14,852 nucleotides of DNA from positions 1 through 14,852 of the forward strand of contig JAHFSN010000014.1 of the NCBI GenBank assembly GCA_023265735.1, read 5' to 3'. Origin of the DNA: Spirochaetaceae bacterium (GTDB lineage: Bacteria > Spirochaetota > Spirochaetia > JABEVK01). Below are positions 1 through 7,229 of this stretch, piece by piece. The notes beneath the pieces were generated by a model. It was not told where the DNA came from and did no database searches. It saw only the letters and a program-made list of their open reading frames with translations. Numbering within the stretch: position 1 is the stretch's first letter; every line of letters begins with the position of its first letter. The position numbers were made by a program, and so were the translations under genes.

Positions 1-1
1 C

Positions 2-1273
2 CTCGAAGGGGTTCCCCTGGATCGCCTCTCCACAGGTGACCGGGAGCCCCAGGGAGTGCGACGCGATCAAACCACGTTCCCCCTCCGGATTGATCTGGTG
101 GAGGTCGAGCCCGGGGTTCAGGTCGGGGTGGCCCAGGATCTTTCGGAACGGCAGCGCATGGAACGTTCCGTCCTCAACTCTCAAAGGCTCGAGTCGATCG
201 GCGTCCTGGCCGGGGGCATCGCCCACGATTTCAACAACCTCCTGGGAGGACTCTTCGGATTCATCCAGCTGGCACGGCAGGCGACCCCCGACGACTCCCC
301 GGCGGTGCGGCATCTGGACCGCGCCTTCTCGGCCTTCGCCCGGGCCCAGGACCTCACAAAACAGCTCCTCACCTTCGCCAAAGGGGGCGAACCCAACAAG
401 CACATCCTCGACCTGCGGGATCCCCTGGTGGACAGCGCCAAGTTCATCCTTTCGGGGGCCAACCTCAAACTCGAGGTCGATATCGCCGAAGACCTCTGGC
501 TGTGCGAGGTTGACCGCCTGCAGTTGGGTCAGGTCATCGACAACCTGGGCCTCAATGCCCGGCAGGCCTTGCCTGGAGGCGGAACCGTCCGCCTGGTGGC
601 CTCCAACGTCATGGACGATAGCCAGAGGCCCCCTGAGCTCGAGCCAGGTCCCTACGTTGTTGTCCAATTCTCCGACGATGGTCCAGGAATTCCCGCCGAA
701 ATTCTCCCTCGGATCTTCGACCCCTTCTTTTCGACAAAGAAGGAAGGAACGGGGCTGGGCTTGGCCACCGTCTATTCCATCATGCGCAAGCACGGCGGTT
801 TCGTGGGGGTGGAATCCATCGCGGGCCGAGGAACAACCTTCAGTCTTTGGTTTCCCGCCCTGGCCCCTGGCAACGCGTTTCGCGACCGCGTCTCGAACCG
901 CATTCTCGTCCTCGACGATGAGGAACTCATCCTCGACAGCGTCGTCGAGTCGCTCGTCGAGTGGGGCTACGACGCGGTGGGGGTCCGAACCGGGTCCGCT
1001 GCGGTGGAAACGTTCCGCCAGGCCCAAAGGCAGGGCAACCGATTCGGGTTCTTCCTGACCGACCTGACCCTTCCGGGGGAAAAGGGGGGCCTGGCCGTGG
1101 TGGAACAGCTTCGTCACCTGGATCCAGGCCTCAAAGCAGCGGCGTCCAGCGGCTACAGCGAAGATCCCGTCATGGCCGACCCCTCCGCCTGGGGCCTCTT
1201 GGGCTTCCTCGCCAAACCCTACACCCGAGACCAGCTGGCCGCGTTCATGGCCCGCGTGTATCCGCTGAACTAA
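2..1273 (+). CDS. Hybrid sensor histidine kinase with C-terminal receiver domain (5' end outside window)
   Basis: The frame is open from base 2, so the start and probably further N-terminal sensor domains lie upstream. Residues are numbered from the in-frame GTG at 56. The first ~35 residues read like the tail of a PAS domain. A HisKA dimerisation helix follows with phosphoacceptor His57 in an AHDFNN motif. The HATPase_c domain has an N-box (Asn162, Asn167), a G1 box DDGPGI (207-212) and a G2 box GTGLGL (231-236). A receiver domain spans about 282-403, with acidic pair Asp287/Asp288, phosphoacceptor Asp336, Ser364/365 and Lys387. All catalytic residues are present, so autophosphorylation and transfer to its own receiver are expected. 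No membrane segment is visible in the part seen, and no separate response regulator is adjacent. The signal is unknown. The stop overlaps that of the convergent hemolysin III-type gene. Confidence 0.93.
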   Translation, partial: LEGVPLDRLSTGDREPQGVRRDQTTFPLRIDLVEVEPGVQVGVAQDLSERQRMERSVLNSQRLESIGVLAGGIAHDFNNLLGGLFGFIQLARQATPDDSPAVRHLDRAFSAFARAQDLTKQLLTFAKGGEPNKHILDLRDPLVDSAKFILSGANLKLEVDIAEDLWLCEVDRLQLGQVIDNLGLNARQALPGGGTVRLVASNVMDDSQRPPELEPGPYVVVQFSDDGPGIPAEILPRIFDPFFSTKKEGTGLGLATVYSIMRKHGGFVGVESIAGRGTTFSLWFPALAPGNAFRDRVSNRILVLDDEELILDSVVESLVEWGYDAVGVRTGSAAVETFRQAQRQGNRFGFFLTDLTLPGEKGGLAVVEQLRHLDPGLKAAASSGYSEDPVMADPSAWGLLGFLAKPYTRDQLAAFMARVYPLN

Positions 1274-1923
1274 CTCAGAGCAACCTTGAGGGACCTCAGG
1301 ATCAGGGAACCGTGGGTAATGGCGCCGCCCAGGATAAACACGTGGAACAGCTCGTGGAAGCCAAAGACCCCGGGCCGCAACCGGGGACGCTTTAAGGCGT
1401 AGATCACTGCACCCGCCGAATACCAGACGCCTCCCCAGAAGAGGTCAAAGAAGACGGCCAGGGGCATCTTCTGGTAGAGGGGGACGATGGCGAACACCGC
1501 CACCCAGCCCATGAGCAGGTACAGCACAGGATCAACCCATCGGGGAGCCCGATGAATAAAGATCTTGAACACCAGGCCGATGAGAGTGACCCCCCACTGC
1601 AAGATCAAGGTCCCGGTCCGCCAAGGTTCATCGAACCAGATCCAAAGGATGGGAGTGTAGCTCGCGGCGATCATCACGAAGATCGCAAAGTGATCGAGGG
1701 TCCGCCAGACGGTCTTCTCGTTTTCGGCCCGTTTGAACCGGTGGTACGCCGCGCTGCAGGCGAAAAGAAACATCACCCCCAGTCCATAGACCAAAGACAC
1801 CGCCACCAGGTCGAGCCTCGTCCCAGCCTTGGCGACCAGGAAGACCGTGAAAGGGATCCAGGCGAGAAAACCACCGAAATGCGTCCAGAAATTAACCCGT
1901 TCGGTGGGAAGCCGTGTGACCAT
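1270..1923 (-). CDS. Hemolysin III / PAQR-family integral membrane protein
   Basis: The 217-residue, strongly hydrophobic protein with about seven membrane segments matches the hemolysin III (YqfA/TrhA) branch of the PAQR superfamily in length and motifs. The expected metal-site pattern is present: Ser57-x3-His61 after the second helix, Asp77-His78 opening the third, and His190-x3-His194 in the last helix. In adiponectin receptors the equivalent residues hold zinc and form a hydrolase-like site; in E. coli the homologue has been linked to membrane energetics and fluidity. Activity here is inferred only, and the historical 'hemolysin' name should not be read as toxin function. The ATG at 1923 is preceded by a good promoter whose predicted transcript starts at or next to the ATG, with no usable Shine-Dalgarno. 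Its stop (1270-1272) overlaps the stop of the hybrid kinase. Confidence 0.93.
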   Translation of the reverse strand: MVTRLPTERVNFWTHFGGFLAWIPFTVFLVAKAGTRLDLVAVSLVYGLGVMFLFACSAAYHRFKRAENEKTVWRTLDHFAIFVMIAASYTPILWIWFDEPWRTGTLILQWGVTLIGLVFKIFIHRAPRWVDPVLYLLMGWVAVFAIVPLYQKMPLAVFFDLFWGGVWYSAGAVIYALKRPRLRPGVFGFHELFHVFILGGAITHGSLILRSLKVALS

Positions 1924-1929
1924 GGGGAT

Positions 1930-1958
1930 ACCCTACCCTCGCTTGAACTTGGTGGCAA
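1930..1958 (-). promoter_or_regulatory. Promoter of the hemolysin III gene, predicted leaderless
   Basis: On the minus strand, TTGCCA (1958-1953, five of six matches to the sigma-70 -35 consensus) is followed by a 17-base spacer and TAGGGT (1935-1930) as -10. Exactly six bases then separate the -10 from the ATG at 1923. With normal geometry, +1 falls on the A of the start codon. Visual match only. Confidence 0.55.
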
Positions 1959-2072
1959 CCCACGGGGCCGGCGGCCAAATGCCACATTTTTCGTCATCTC
2001 CCTACCGATTTGTAGCTATTCTCCCAAAAGGAGGAAAAAGTCAGTGTCCCTTAGCCTTTGTCGCGAAAGGAT

Positions 2073-2101
2073 TTGACGCCTTTGAATTCCTCTGGCATGA
2101 T
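2073..2101 (+). promoter_or_regulatory. Promoter of the liv operon, extended -10
   Basis: TTGACG (2073-2078, five of six) is followed by a 17-base spacer and CATGAT (2096-2101, four of six). TGG directly before the -10 gives an extended -10 (TGn). The predicted start near 2108 would leave a ~29-base leader carrying the livJ Shine-Dalgarno. The hexanucleotide ATTCCT occurs at 2086-2091 and 2100-2105, with the inverse GGAAT at 2116-2120; these could be operator half-sites, but this is speculative. Confidence 0.55.
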
Positions 2102-2136
2102 TCCTGCTTGAGGTTGGAATACCTGAGGAGGTACGC

Positions 2137-3303
2137 ATGAAAAAACTTTTCACGGCAGCACTGATTCTGGCGGCCGCGGTCGGTCTCAACGCTGAGACGA
2201 TCAAGATCGCTACCCAGTCGCCGCTGTCCGGCGGCCAAACCGCTTTCGGAGAGCAGCTGAAACTGGGAACCCAATACGCCATCGAGGAAGCCCAGGCCAA
2301 GTTCAAGGCCCTGGGATTCGACCTTCAGCTGGCCGCCTACGACGACCAGGCCAACCCCGACACCGGGGTTTCGAACGCCAACCGCATCATCAACGACCCG
2401 GACATCCTCGGGGTCGTCGGCCACTTCAACTCGGGCGTCGCCATTCCGTCGTCGGAAGTCTACAAGACGGTCAATCTGGTTCTCGTCAGCCCTGCCAACA
2501 CCAACCCCAAGGTCACCGACCGCAAGCTCCCCAACGTGAACCGGATCTGCGGACGTGACGACGTTCAGGGTCCCGCTGGTGCGGCTTTCGCTGTGAATGA
2601 ACTCAAGGCCAAGAAGATTTTCGTGCTGAACGACAAGACCGCCTACGGACAGGGTCTGGCCCAGGCGTTCAAGGACGCCGCCGTCAAGCTCGGCGCCACC
2701 ATTCCTGACAGCGCCTTTGTGGGAACCGAGGAAAGGTCGAACTTCATCCCCGTCATCACCCAGATCCTGGCCTTTGGCCCCGACCTGGTCTACTTTGGCG
2801 GCACCTACGACCAGATCGCTCCGTTCACCAAGCAGCTTCGCGAGCGAGGACTCAAGACTCCCATCCTTGGAGGCGACGGACTCGAATCCGGCGACTACAT
2901 CACCCTGGCGGGGGCCGCCAACACCGGCAACACCTACTACACCACGGTGGCTGGTCCCGTGAGCATGTTCCCCAAGGCCGCCGCCCTGGCGACCGGCTTC
3001 AAGAAGAAGTTCAACAAGGACATCGAAGGCTTCGGAATCTACGCCTACGATTGCGCCAAGATCATCCTCAGCGCCCTGGAAAGCTCCATCAAGGCCGCCA
3101 AGGGCAAGAAGCCGACCCGAGACGCCGTGACCGCCGCCGTCCGGGCCATCAAGTACGACGGTTTGACCGGCAAGGTGACCTTCGACGACAAGGGTGACAA
3201 GACCGTGGCCGAGTACTTCATCCTGAAGTACGCCGGTACCGACAGCCTGGCCGACAACAAGGTCTTCAAGACCATCAGTCAGGCCGCTCCGAAAGCTCCC
3301 TGA
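2137..3303 (+). CDS. livJ: Branched-chain amino acid ABC transporter, periplasmic substrate-binding protein
   Basis: The 388-residue protein captures leucine, isoleucine or valine (or a related amino acid) in the periplasm and delivers it to LivHM. Residues 1-19 are a classic signal peptide: Lys2-Lys3, a hydrophobic core and a cleavage site after Leu-Asn-Ala19. There is no lipobox cysteine, so it should be soluble. The mature part is a Peripla_BP_6 two-lobed fold. It opens with a beta strand followed by SPLSGGQ, has the conserved NSGVAIPSS and SPANTNP segments in the first lobe, and a FGGTYDQ segment in the second. The start is fixed by AGGAGGT at 2126-2132, four bases before the ATG. It is first in the livJHMGF operon, separated from livH by a hairpin that probably raises its relative dose. 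Exact ligand preference within the family cannot be read from sequence. Confidence 0.95.
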   Translation: MKKLFTAALILAAAVGLNAETIKIATQSPLSGGQTAFGEQLKLGTQYAIEEAQAKFKALGFDLQLAAYDDQANPDTGVSNANRIINDPDILGVVGHFNSGVAIPSSEVYKTVNLVLVSPANTNPKVTDRKLPNVNRICGRDDVQGPAGAAFAVNELKAKKIFVLNDKTAYGQGLAQAFKDAAVKLGATIPDSAFVGTEERSNFIPVITQILAFGPDLVYFGGTYDQIAPFTKQLRERGLKTPILGGDGLESGDYITLAGAANTGNTYYTTVAGPVSMFPKAAALATGFKKKFNKDIEGFGIYAYDCAKIILSALESSIKAAKGKKPTRDAVTAAVRAIKYDGLTGKVTFDDKGDKTVAEYFILKYAGTDSLADNKVFKTISQAAPKAP

Positions 3304-3330
3304 TCTCCCGCTGATTTCGCTTGAAACGTG

Positions 3331-3370
3331 CGGCCGGTTCTTCCCTCGGGGAGGGCCGGCCGTTCTCTTA
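3331..3370 (+). terminator. Intergenic hairpin between livJ and livH (partial terminator or mRNA stabiliser)
   Basis: A two-part stem is visible. The outer arm CGGCCGG (3331-3337) pairs with CCGGCCG (3356-3362). The inner arm CCCTC (3343-3347) pairs with GAGGG (3351-3355) around a GGG loop, with a five-base bulge on the left side. A short, broken T-rich stretch follows (TTCTCTTA, 3363-3370). The poor T tract suggests leaky termination or 3' protection of livJ mRNA rather than full termination, because livHMGF has no other obvious promoter. Confidence 0.6.
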
Positions 3371-3390
3371 CCCCCTCGAGGAGTTGACTG

Positions 3391-4350
3391 TTGGATACGC
3401 TTTTGATGCTCTTGCCCCAGGTGATGTTTGAAGGTCTTCTCCTGGGATTTGTCTACGCCATGATCGCCCTCGGCTACACCATGGTTTACGGGGTTCTGGA
3501 ACTCATCAACTTCGCCCACTCGGAAATCTTCATGATCGGAGCCGTGGTTGGAGTTGAGGTGTTCCGCCACCTCTCGGGGTACGTCCCCAATCCCTTTGTT
3601 CTTCTCTTTCTCGCCATCGTCTTGGGCGGGATTATTTCGGGCCTCACGGCCGTCGGCGTCGAGAGGATGGCCTATCGCCCTCTCCGCAAGCGCGGGACCA
3701 AGAACCGCTTGGTGCCCCTCATCACGGCCTTTGGTGTCAGCTTTGTGCTCCAGGACCTCGTACGCCTTGTCGAGGGTCTGTGGCACAACGAGTTTTTCCT
3801 CAGCATGAAAAACGTCGGCGCGTTGGATCAGAGCGTGACGATCTTGGGAATCTTCATCCAGTACAAATCGATGATTCTGATCGGCGTGAGCCTTGTCATG
3901 CTCATCGGGCTTTCGTGGCTCGTCGGCAAGACCCGCCTCGGCTTGGCCATTCGTTCGGTGGCCCAAGATCCCGCCACCGCGGGTCTCATGGGAATTGACC
4001 CCGAGAAGGTCATCAGCCGAACCTTTCTGATTGGAGGAGCCCTCGGCGGCGTGGCAGGGGTCCTCTTCGCCTTGCAATACAGCACCGTCAGCCCCTATGT
4101 GGGCTTCCTTCCGGGTATCAAAGCGTTCACCGCCGCCGTCCTGGGAGGCATCGGGAACATCCCCGGTGCCGTGGTGGGGGGCCTCGTCCTCGGTGAAATC
4201 GAGACTCTGGCGGGAACCTTCCTTCCGGCTCTGACCGGGGGAGCCATGGGCACCGAGTACAAAGACGTGATTGCCTTCCTTCTCCTCATCCTGCTGCTGC
4301 TGTTCCGGCCCCAAGGGCTCCTCGGACAGATCGTCAAGGAGAAAGTATGA
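3391..4350 (+). CDS. livH: Branched-chain amino acid ABC transporter permease LivH
   Basis: The 319-residue inner-membrane permease forms the translocation channel with LivM. Family signatures are visible: the N-terminal helix region ending in GVLELINFAHSE (34-45), ERMAYRPLR (91-99), and a long cytoplasmic coupling loop from about 182 to 216 that contacts the ATPases. The C terminus has RPQGLLG (306-312). About eight hydrophobic segments can be counted. The start is TTG at 3391, chosen because GAGGAG (3378-3383) sits seven bases upstream. The first in-frame ATG (3406) is 22 bases from that site, too far for normal initiation. The stop overlaps the livM start (ATGA), so the two are likely translationally coupled. 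Length and motifs are typical for the family. Confidence 0.95.
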   Translation: MDTLLMLLPQVMFEGLLLGFVYAMIALGYTMVYGVLELINFAHSEIFMIGAVVGVEVFRHLSGYVPNPFVLLFLAIVLGGIISGLTAVGVERMAYRPLRKRGTKNRLVPLITAFGVSFVLQDLVRLVEGLWHNEFFLSMKNVGALDQSVTILGIFIQYKSMILIGVSLVMLIGLSWLVGKTRLGLAIRSVAQDPATAGLMGIDPEKVISRTFLIGGALGGVAGVLFALQYSTVSPYVGFLPGIKAFTAAVLGGIGNIPGAVVGGLVLGEIETLAGTFLPALTGGAMGTEYKDVIAFLLLILLLLFRPQGLLGQIVKEKV

Positions 4351-5756
4351 CTCCCTTCTGGAAATCCCTCTCCGCGCCGGTGCGGCTGGCCCTCGTCTTT
4401 GGGTTCGAGGCCCTGGCGGCTCTCTTCTTGCTATTCGGGTGGGGCCTGGCGGCCGTTTTGTCCACCTACCTCGTCCTCGGCGCCCTAGCCGTCGTGCCCC
4501 CAAGTCCCCGGTGGAAGCTTCTCGCCTTGGCGGTGGTCACCCTTGAAGCCACCCTGGGACTCTCGGTCAAGCTGGGCGGCGACCTCCTGTTCGTCTCCCT
4601 GGTCGGCGTCTTGGTGCTGCTGCTTCGGCTGCCTTCCATCGCGGTTTGGCTCAAGGCCCTGCTGGCCACGGCCGTCCTCCTCATCAGTATTCCCGTGGCG
4701 GGATTCGCCAACACCTTTCTCTTCGAGCTTGGCATCCAAATCGGCATCTATTCGGCCATGGCCCTGGGGCTCAACGTCGTCGTCGGCATGGCCGGGCTCC
4801 TCGACATGGGGTACGCCGCGTTCTTCGCGATTGGCGCCTATACCTGGGCCATCTTCGGTTCCACCCAGGCGGCCCAGTTTCTGGCCGGCTGGGTGCCCCT
4901 GAACGGGAACTTCGTTTACCTCTTCATGGGTTTTGCCATCATCGCCACGGCTTTGACAGGAATTCTGATCGGTCTCCCCGCCCTCAGACTCAGGGGAGAC
5001 TACTTGGCCATCGTGACCCTGGGACTGGGAGAGGTGGTCCGAATCCTGGCCAACAACCTCGACCATCCCACGAATTTCACCAACGGTCCCCAGGGGATCT
5101 CCGGGGTCGTCAAGCCGCCCATCGATTGGTTCCAGGCGCTGCTGCAAATCGCCGGCATTCCGCGGTCCGCAGCCACCGATTATCAGCTGTTCTTCTACTT
5201 CTTGGTTCTGGTTATCATCGGCATCGTCATTGTGGTGAACATCAACCTGGGAAAGTCGAAATTTGGCCGCGCCTGGGTCGCCATCCGGGAAGACGAGATC
5301 GCCGCCAAGGCCATGGGGATACCCATGGTGAAGACCAAACTTCTGGCTTTCGCCACGGGGGCTGCGTTCTCGGGGGCCATGGGCGTCCTGTTCGCCTCCC
5401 AGCGCGGCTTCGTCAGCCCCGAATCCTTCACTCTGATCGCTTCGATCACCATCCTCGGCATGGTGGTTCTGGGCGGGATGGGGTCGGTGCCAGGCGTCGT
5501 CCTGGGCGCGGCGGCCCTGACCATCCTGAACCTCGACCTCCTCAAGAGCTTCAGTGAGTTCCTCAACACCCTTCGTCAGAACGGCACGGTGCTGTTCGGC
5601 TTCCATTTCAGCGACCTTCCCAGCCAAGTGGACCCAGCCAAATACGAGCGCCTCGTGTTCGGGATCATCCTCATCTTGATGATGATCTACCGGCCCGCGG
5701 GACTGATTCCCGAACAGCGCCACGTCTTGGAGAACCACGAGGAAAAGCCATCATGA
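4347..5756 (+). CDS. livM: Branched-chain amino acid ABC transporter permease LivM, with N-terminal membrane extension
   Basis: This 469-residue second permease subunit of the Liv system has a core LivM domain from about residue 125. That domain contains GMAGLLDMGYAAFFAIGAY (147-165), the conserved LRGDYLAIVTLG (215-226), NGPQGISG (246-253) and the coupling loop GRAWVAIREDEIAAKAMGIP (307-326). It ends with YRPAGLIPE. The first ~120 residues are an extra hydrophobic region with about four further helices. E. coli LivM also carries an N-terminal extension, but many homologues start directly at the core. A Shine-Dalgarno AAGGAG lies at 4336-4341, five bases before ATG 4347. The gene overlaps livH by four bases and livG by four bases (ATGA at both joins). 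Confidence 0.94.
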   Translation: MTPFWKSLSAPVRLALVFGFEALAALFLLFGWGLAAVLSTYLVLGALAVVPPSPRWKLLALAVVTLEATLGLSVKLGGDLLFVSLVGVLVLLLRLPSIAVWLKALLATAVLLISIPVAGFANTFLFELGIQIGIYSAMALGLNVVVGMAGLLDMGYAAFFAIGAYTWAIFGSTQAAQFLAGWVPLNGNFVYLFMGFAIIATALTGILIGLPALRLRGDYLAIVTLGLGEVVRILANNLDHPTNFTNGPQGISGVVKPPIDWFQALLQIAGIPRSAATDYQLFFYFLVLVIIGIVIVVNINLGKSKFGRAWVAIREDEIAAKAMGIPMVKTKLLAFATGAAFSGAMGVLFASQRGFVSPESFTLIASITILGMVVLGGMGSVPGVVLGAAALTILNLDLLKSFSEFLNTLRQNGTVLFGFHFSDLPSQVDPAKYERLVFGIILILMMIYRPAGLIPEQRHVLENHEEKPS

Positions 5757-6532
5757 GCGGAACAACTTTGACCGTGGAATCGGTCACCAAACGATTTGGC
5801 GGCCTCATCGCCGTCAATAACGTCAGCCTGCACGCCGAAGCCGGAAAGATCCTCTCGGTCATCGGTCCCAACGGCGCGGGCAAGACCACATTCTTCAATC
5901 TCCTGACGGGAATCTATACGCCCGATGAGGGTCGTATCCTCTTTGGAGACAAGAACATCACAGGCAAGAAGAGCGACGCCATTGCGGCGCTTGGCATCGG
6001 AAGAACCTTCCAGAACATCCGTCTCTTTTCCGGAATGACCGTTCTGGAGAATGTGCTGGTGGGGCACCACAACAAGGTGAAGACCAACTACCTGGCGGCC
6101 ATCTTCCGGGGTCCCGGATTCCGAAAGGAGGAGGGCCGCGCCGAAGGCAGGGCCCGAGAACTCCTCAGGTACATGCGGCTTGAGAGCCGGGCCGGCGAGC
6201 TGGCCTCCAACCTTCCCTACGGCGACCAGCGGCGGCTCGAAATCGCCCGGGCCTTGGCCCTCGAACCGACGCTCCTGCTGCTCGACGAACCGGCCGCCGG
6301 GATGAACCCTCAGGAGACGGAAGATCTCAAGACCATGATTCTGTCGCTCAAGGACGACCTGGGGATCACGATTGTGCTCATTGAGCACGACATGGCCATG
6401 GTCATGAGTCTCTCCGACCGCATTACGGTCCTCGAGTACGGTTCCGTCATCGCCGACGGCCTTCCCGCCGAGGTGAAGGCCCATCCCCGGGTCATCGAAG
6501 CCTACCTGGGCAAAGGAGCCGCCCATGCTTGA
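5753..6532 (+). CDS. livG: Branched-chain amino acid ABC transporter ATP-binding protein LivG
   Basis: One of two different cytoplasmic ATPases that power LivHM. Visible in order: Walker A GPNGAGKTT (38-46), Q-loop Gln87 within RTFQNIRLF, a degenerate ABC signature PYGDQRR (155-161) in place of LSGGQ, Walker B LLLLDEP (174-180) with catalytic Glu179, and H-loop His212. The degenerate signature and the RTFQNIRLF segment are normal for the LivG subfamily and separate it from LivF. At 259 residues the length is typical. The ATG at 5753 overlaps the livM stop, and a weak GAGG (5739-5742) lies ten bases upstream, so coupled translation from livM is likely. It overlaps livF by eight bases at its 3' end. 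Confidence 0.95.
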   Translation: MSGTTLTVESVTKRFGGLIAVNNVSLHAEAGKILSVIGPNGAGKTTFFNLLTGIYTPDEGRILFGDKNITGKKSDAIAALGIGRTFQNIRLFSGMTVLENVLVGHHNKVKTNYLAAIFRGPGFRKEEGRAEGRARELLRYMRLESRAGELASNLPYGDQRRLEIARALALEPTLLLLDEPAAGMNPQETEDLKTMILSLKDDLGITIVLIEHDMAMVMSLSDRITVLEYGSVIADGLPAEVKAHPRVIEAYLGKGAAHA

Positions 6533-7229
6533 AATCTCCAACCTCACCGCGGGCTACGGCCCCATCCAAGCCGTTTCCCAACTCAATCTCAAGGTGAATC
6601 TCGGGGAGATTGTGACCCTGCTGGGGTCCAACGGGGCCGGGAAGTCCACCACCCTGAAGTCCATTTCGGGATTGCTCAAGCAGAAGACGGGAACCATCTC
6701 CTTTGAAGGCGTCGACATCCAGAAACTTCCCCCGGATCGCATCATCAGCCGCGGCATTAGCCAGGTTCCCGAGGGGCGCAAGATCTTTGGCCGCCTGACC
6801 GTTGAGGAAAACCTCGACGTCGGCGCCTATCTCGTCAAGGACGCCAAGGTCATCCATGAGAGGAAGGCCCACGCCTTCGACCTCTTCCCCCGGCTCGCCG
6901 AGCGCCGCCATCAGAAGGGGGGGACTCTCTCGGGGGGCGAGCAGCAGATGCTGGCCATTGCCCGGGCGCTGATGCAGGCTCCCCGGCTGCTCCTCCTGGA
7001 TGAGCCCAGCATGGGTTTGGCGCCCCTCTTGGTTGACGCCATCTTTGAGATCATCCAGAAGCTGAACGTTGCGGGGACAACCATCCTCCTGGTGGAGCAG
7101 AACGCCCGGATGGCTCTCCAGGTGGCCCATCGGGCCTACGTCCTGGCCAGCGGAAGGCTCTCGATGGAGGGCAAGGCGTCGGACCTCGCCAACAACCCGG
7201 AGGTCCAGAAGGCCTACCTGGGCGGCTAG
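6525..7229 (+). CDS. livF: Branched-chain amino acid ABC transporter ATP-binding protein LivF
   Basis: Second ATPase of the Liv complex and last gene of the operon. Motifs: Walker A SNGAGKST (35-42), Q-loop Gln80 in SQVPEGR, signature LSGGEQ (135-140), Walker B LLLLDE (155-160), and a Gln192 (VEQNA) where most ABC ATPases have the H-loop histidine. That substitution is characteristic of LivF, so it is not a defect. At 234 residues the length is typical. Its own Shine-Dalgarno, AAAGGAG (6512-6518), lies six bases before ATG 6525, inside livG. The stop codon (7227-7229) directly abuts the stop codon of the opposite-strand transporter-kinase gene, so no room is left for an intergenic terminator and read-through would be antisense to that gene. 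Confidence 0.95.
   Translation: MLEISNLTAGYGPIQAVSQLNLKVNLGEIVTLLGSNGAGKSTTLKSISGLLKQKTGTISFEGVDIQKLPPDRIISRGISQVPEGRKIFGRLTVEENLDVGAYLVKDAKVIHERKAHAFDLFPRLAERRHQKGGTLSGGEQQMLAIARALMQAPRLLLLDEPSMGLAPLLVDAIFEIIQKLNVAGTTILLVEQNARMALQVAHRAYVLASGRLSMEGKASDLANNPEVQKAYLGG

Noticed and set aside
36..1058. 340-codon frame over the hybrid kinase
   Set aside because: Ser/Pro/Arg-rich shadow frame of the kinase, which has intact catalytic motifs in the adjacent frame.
2041..4503. 820-codon open frame on the minus strand across livJ and livH
   Set aside because: It lies wholly antisense to well-supported livJ and livH. Its translation is hydrophilic, Gly/Asp/His-rich and without domains, the usual result of GC-rich codon bias on the opposite strand.
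4485..5738. 417-codon minus-strand frame across livM
   Set aside because: Mirror of livM codon bias; no recognisable domain, and livM is certain.
5753..7229. LivG degenerate ABC signature and LivF missing H-loop histidine as possible inactivating changes
   Set aside because: Both are normal features of the LivG and LivF subfamilies.
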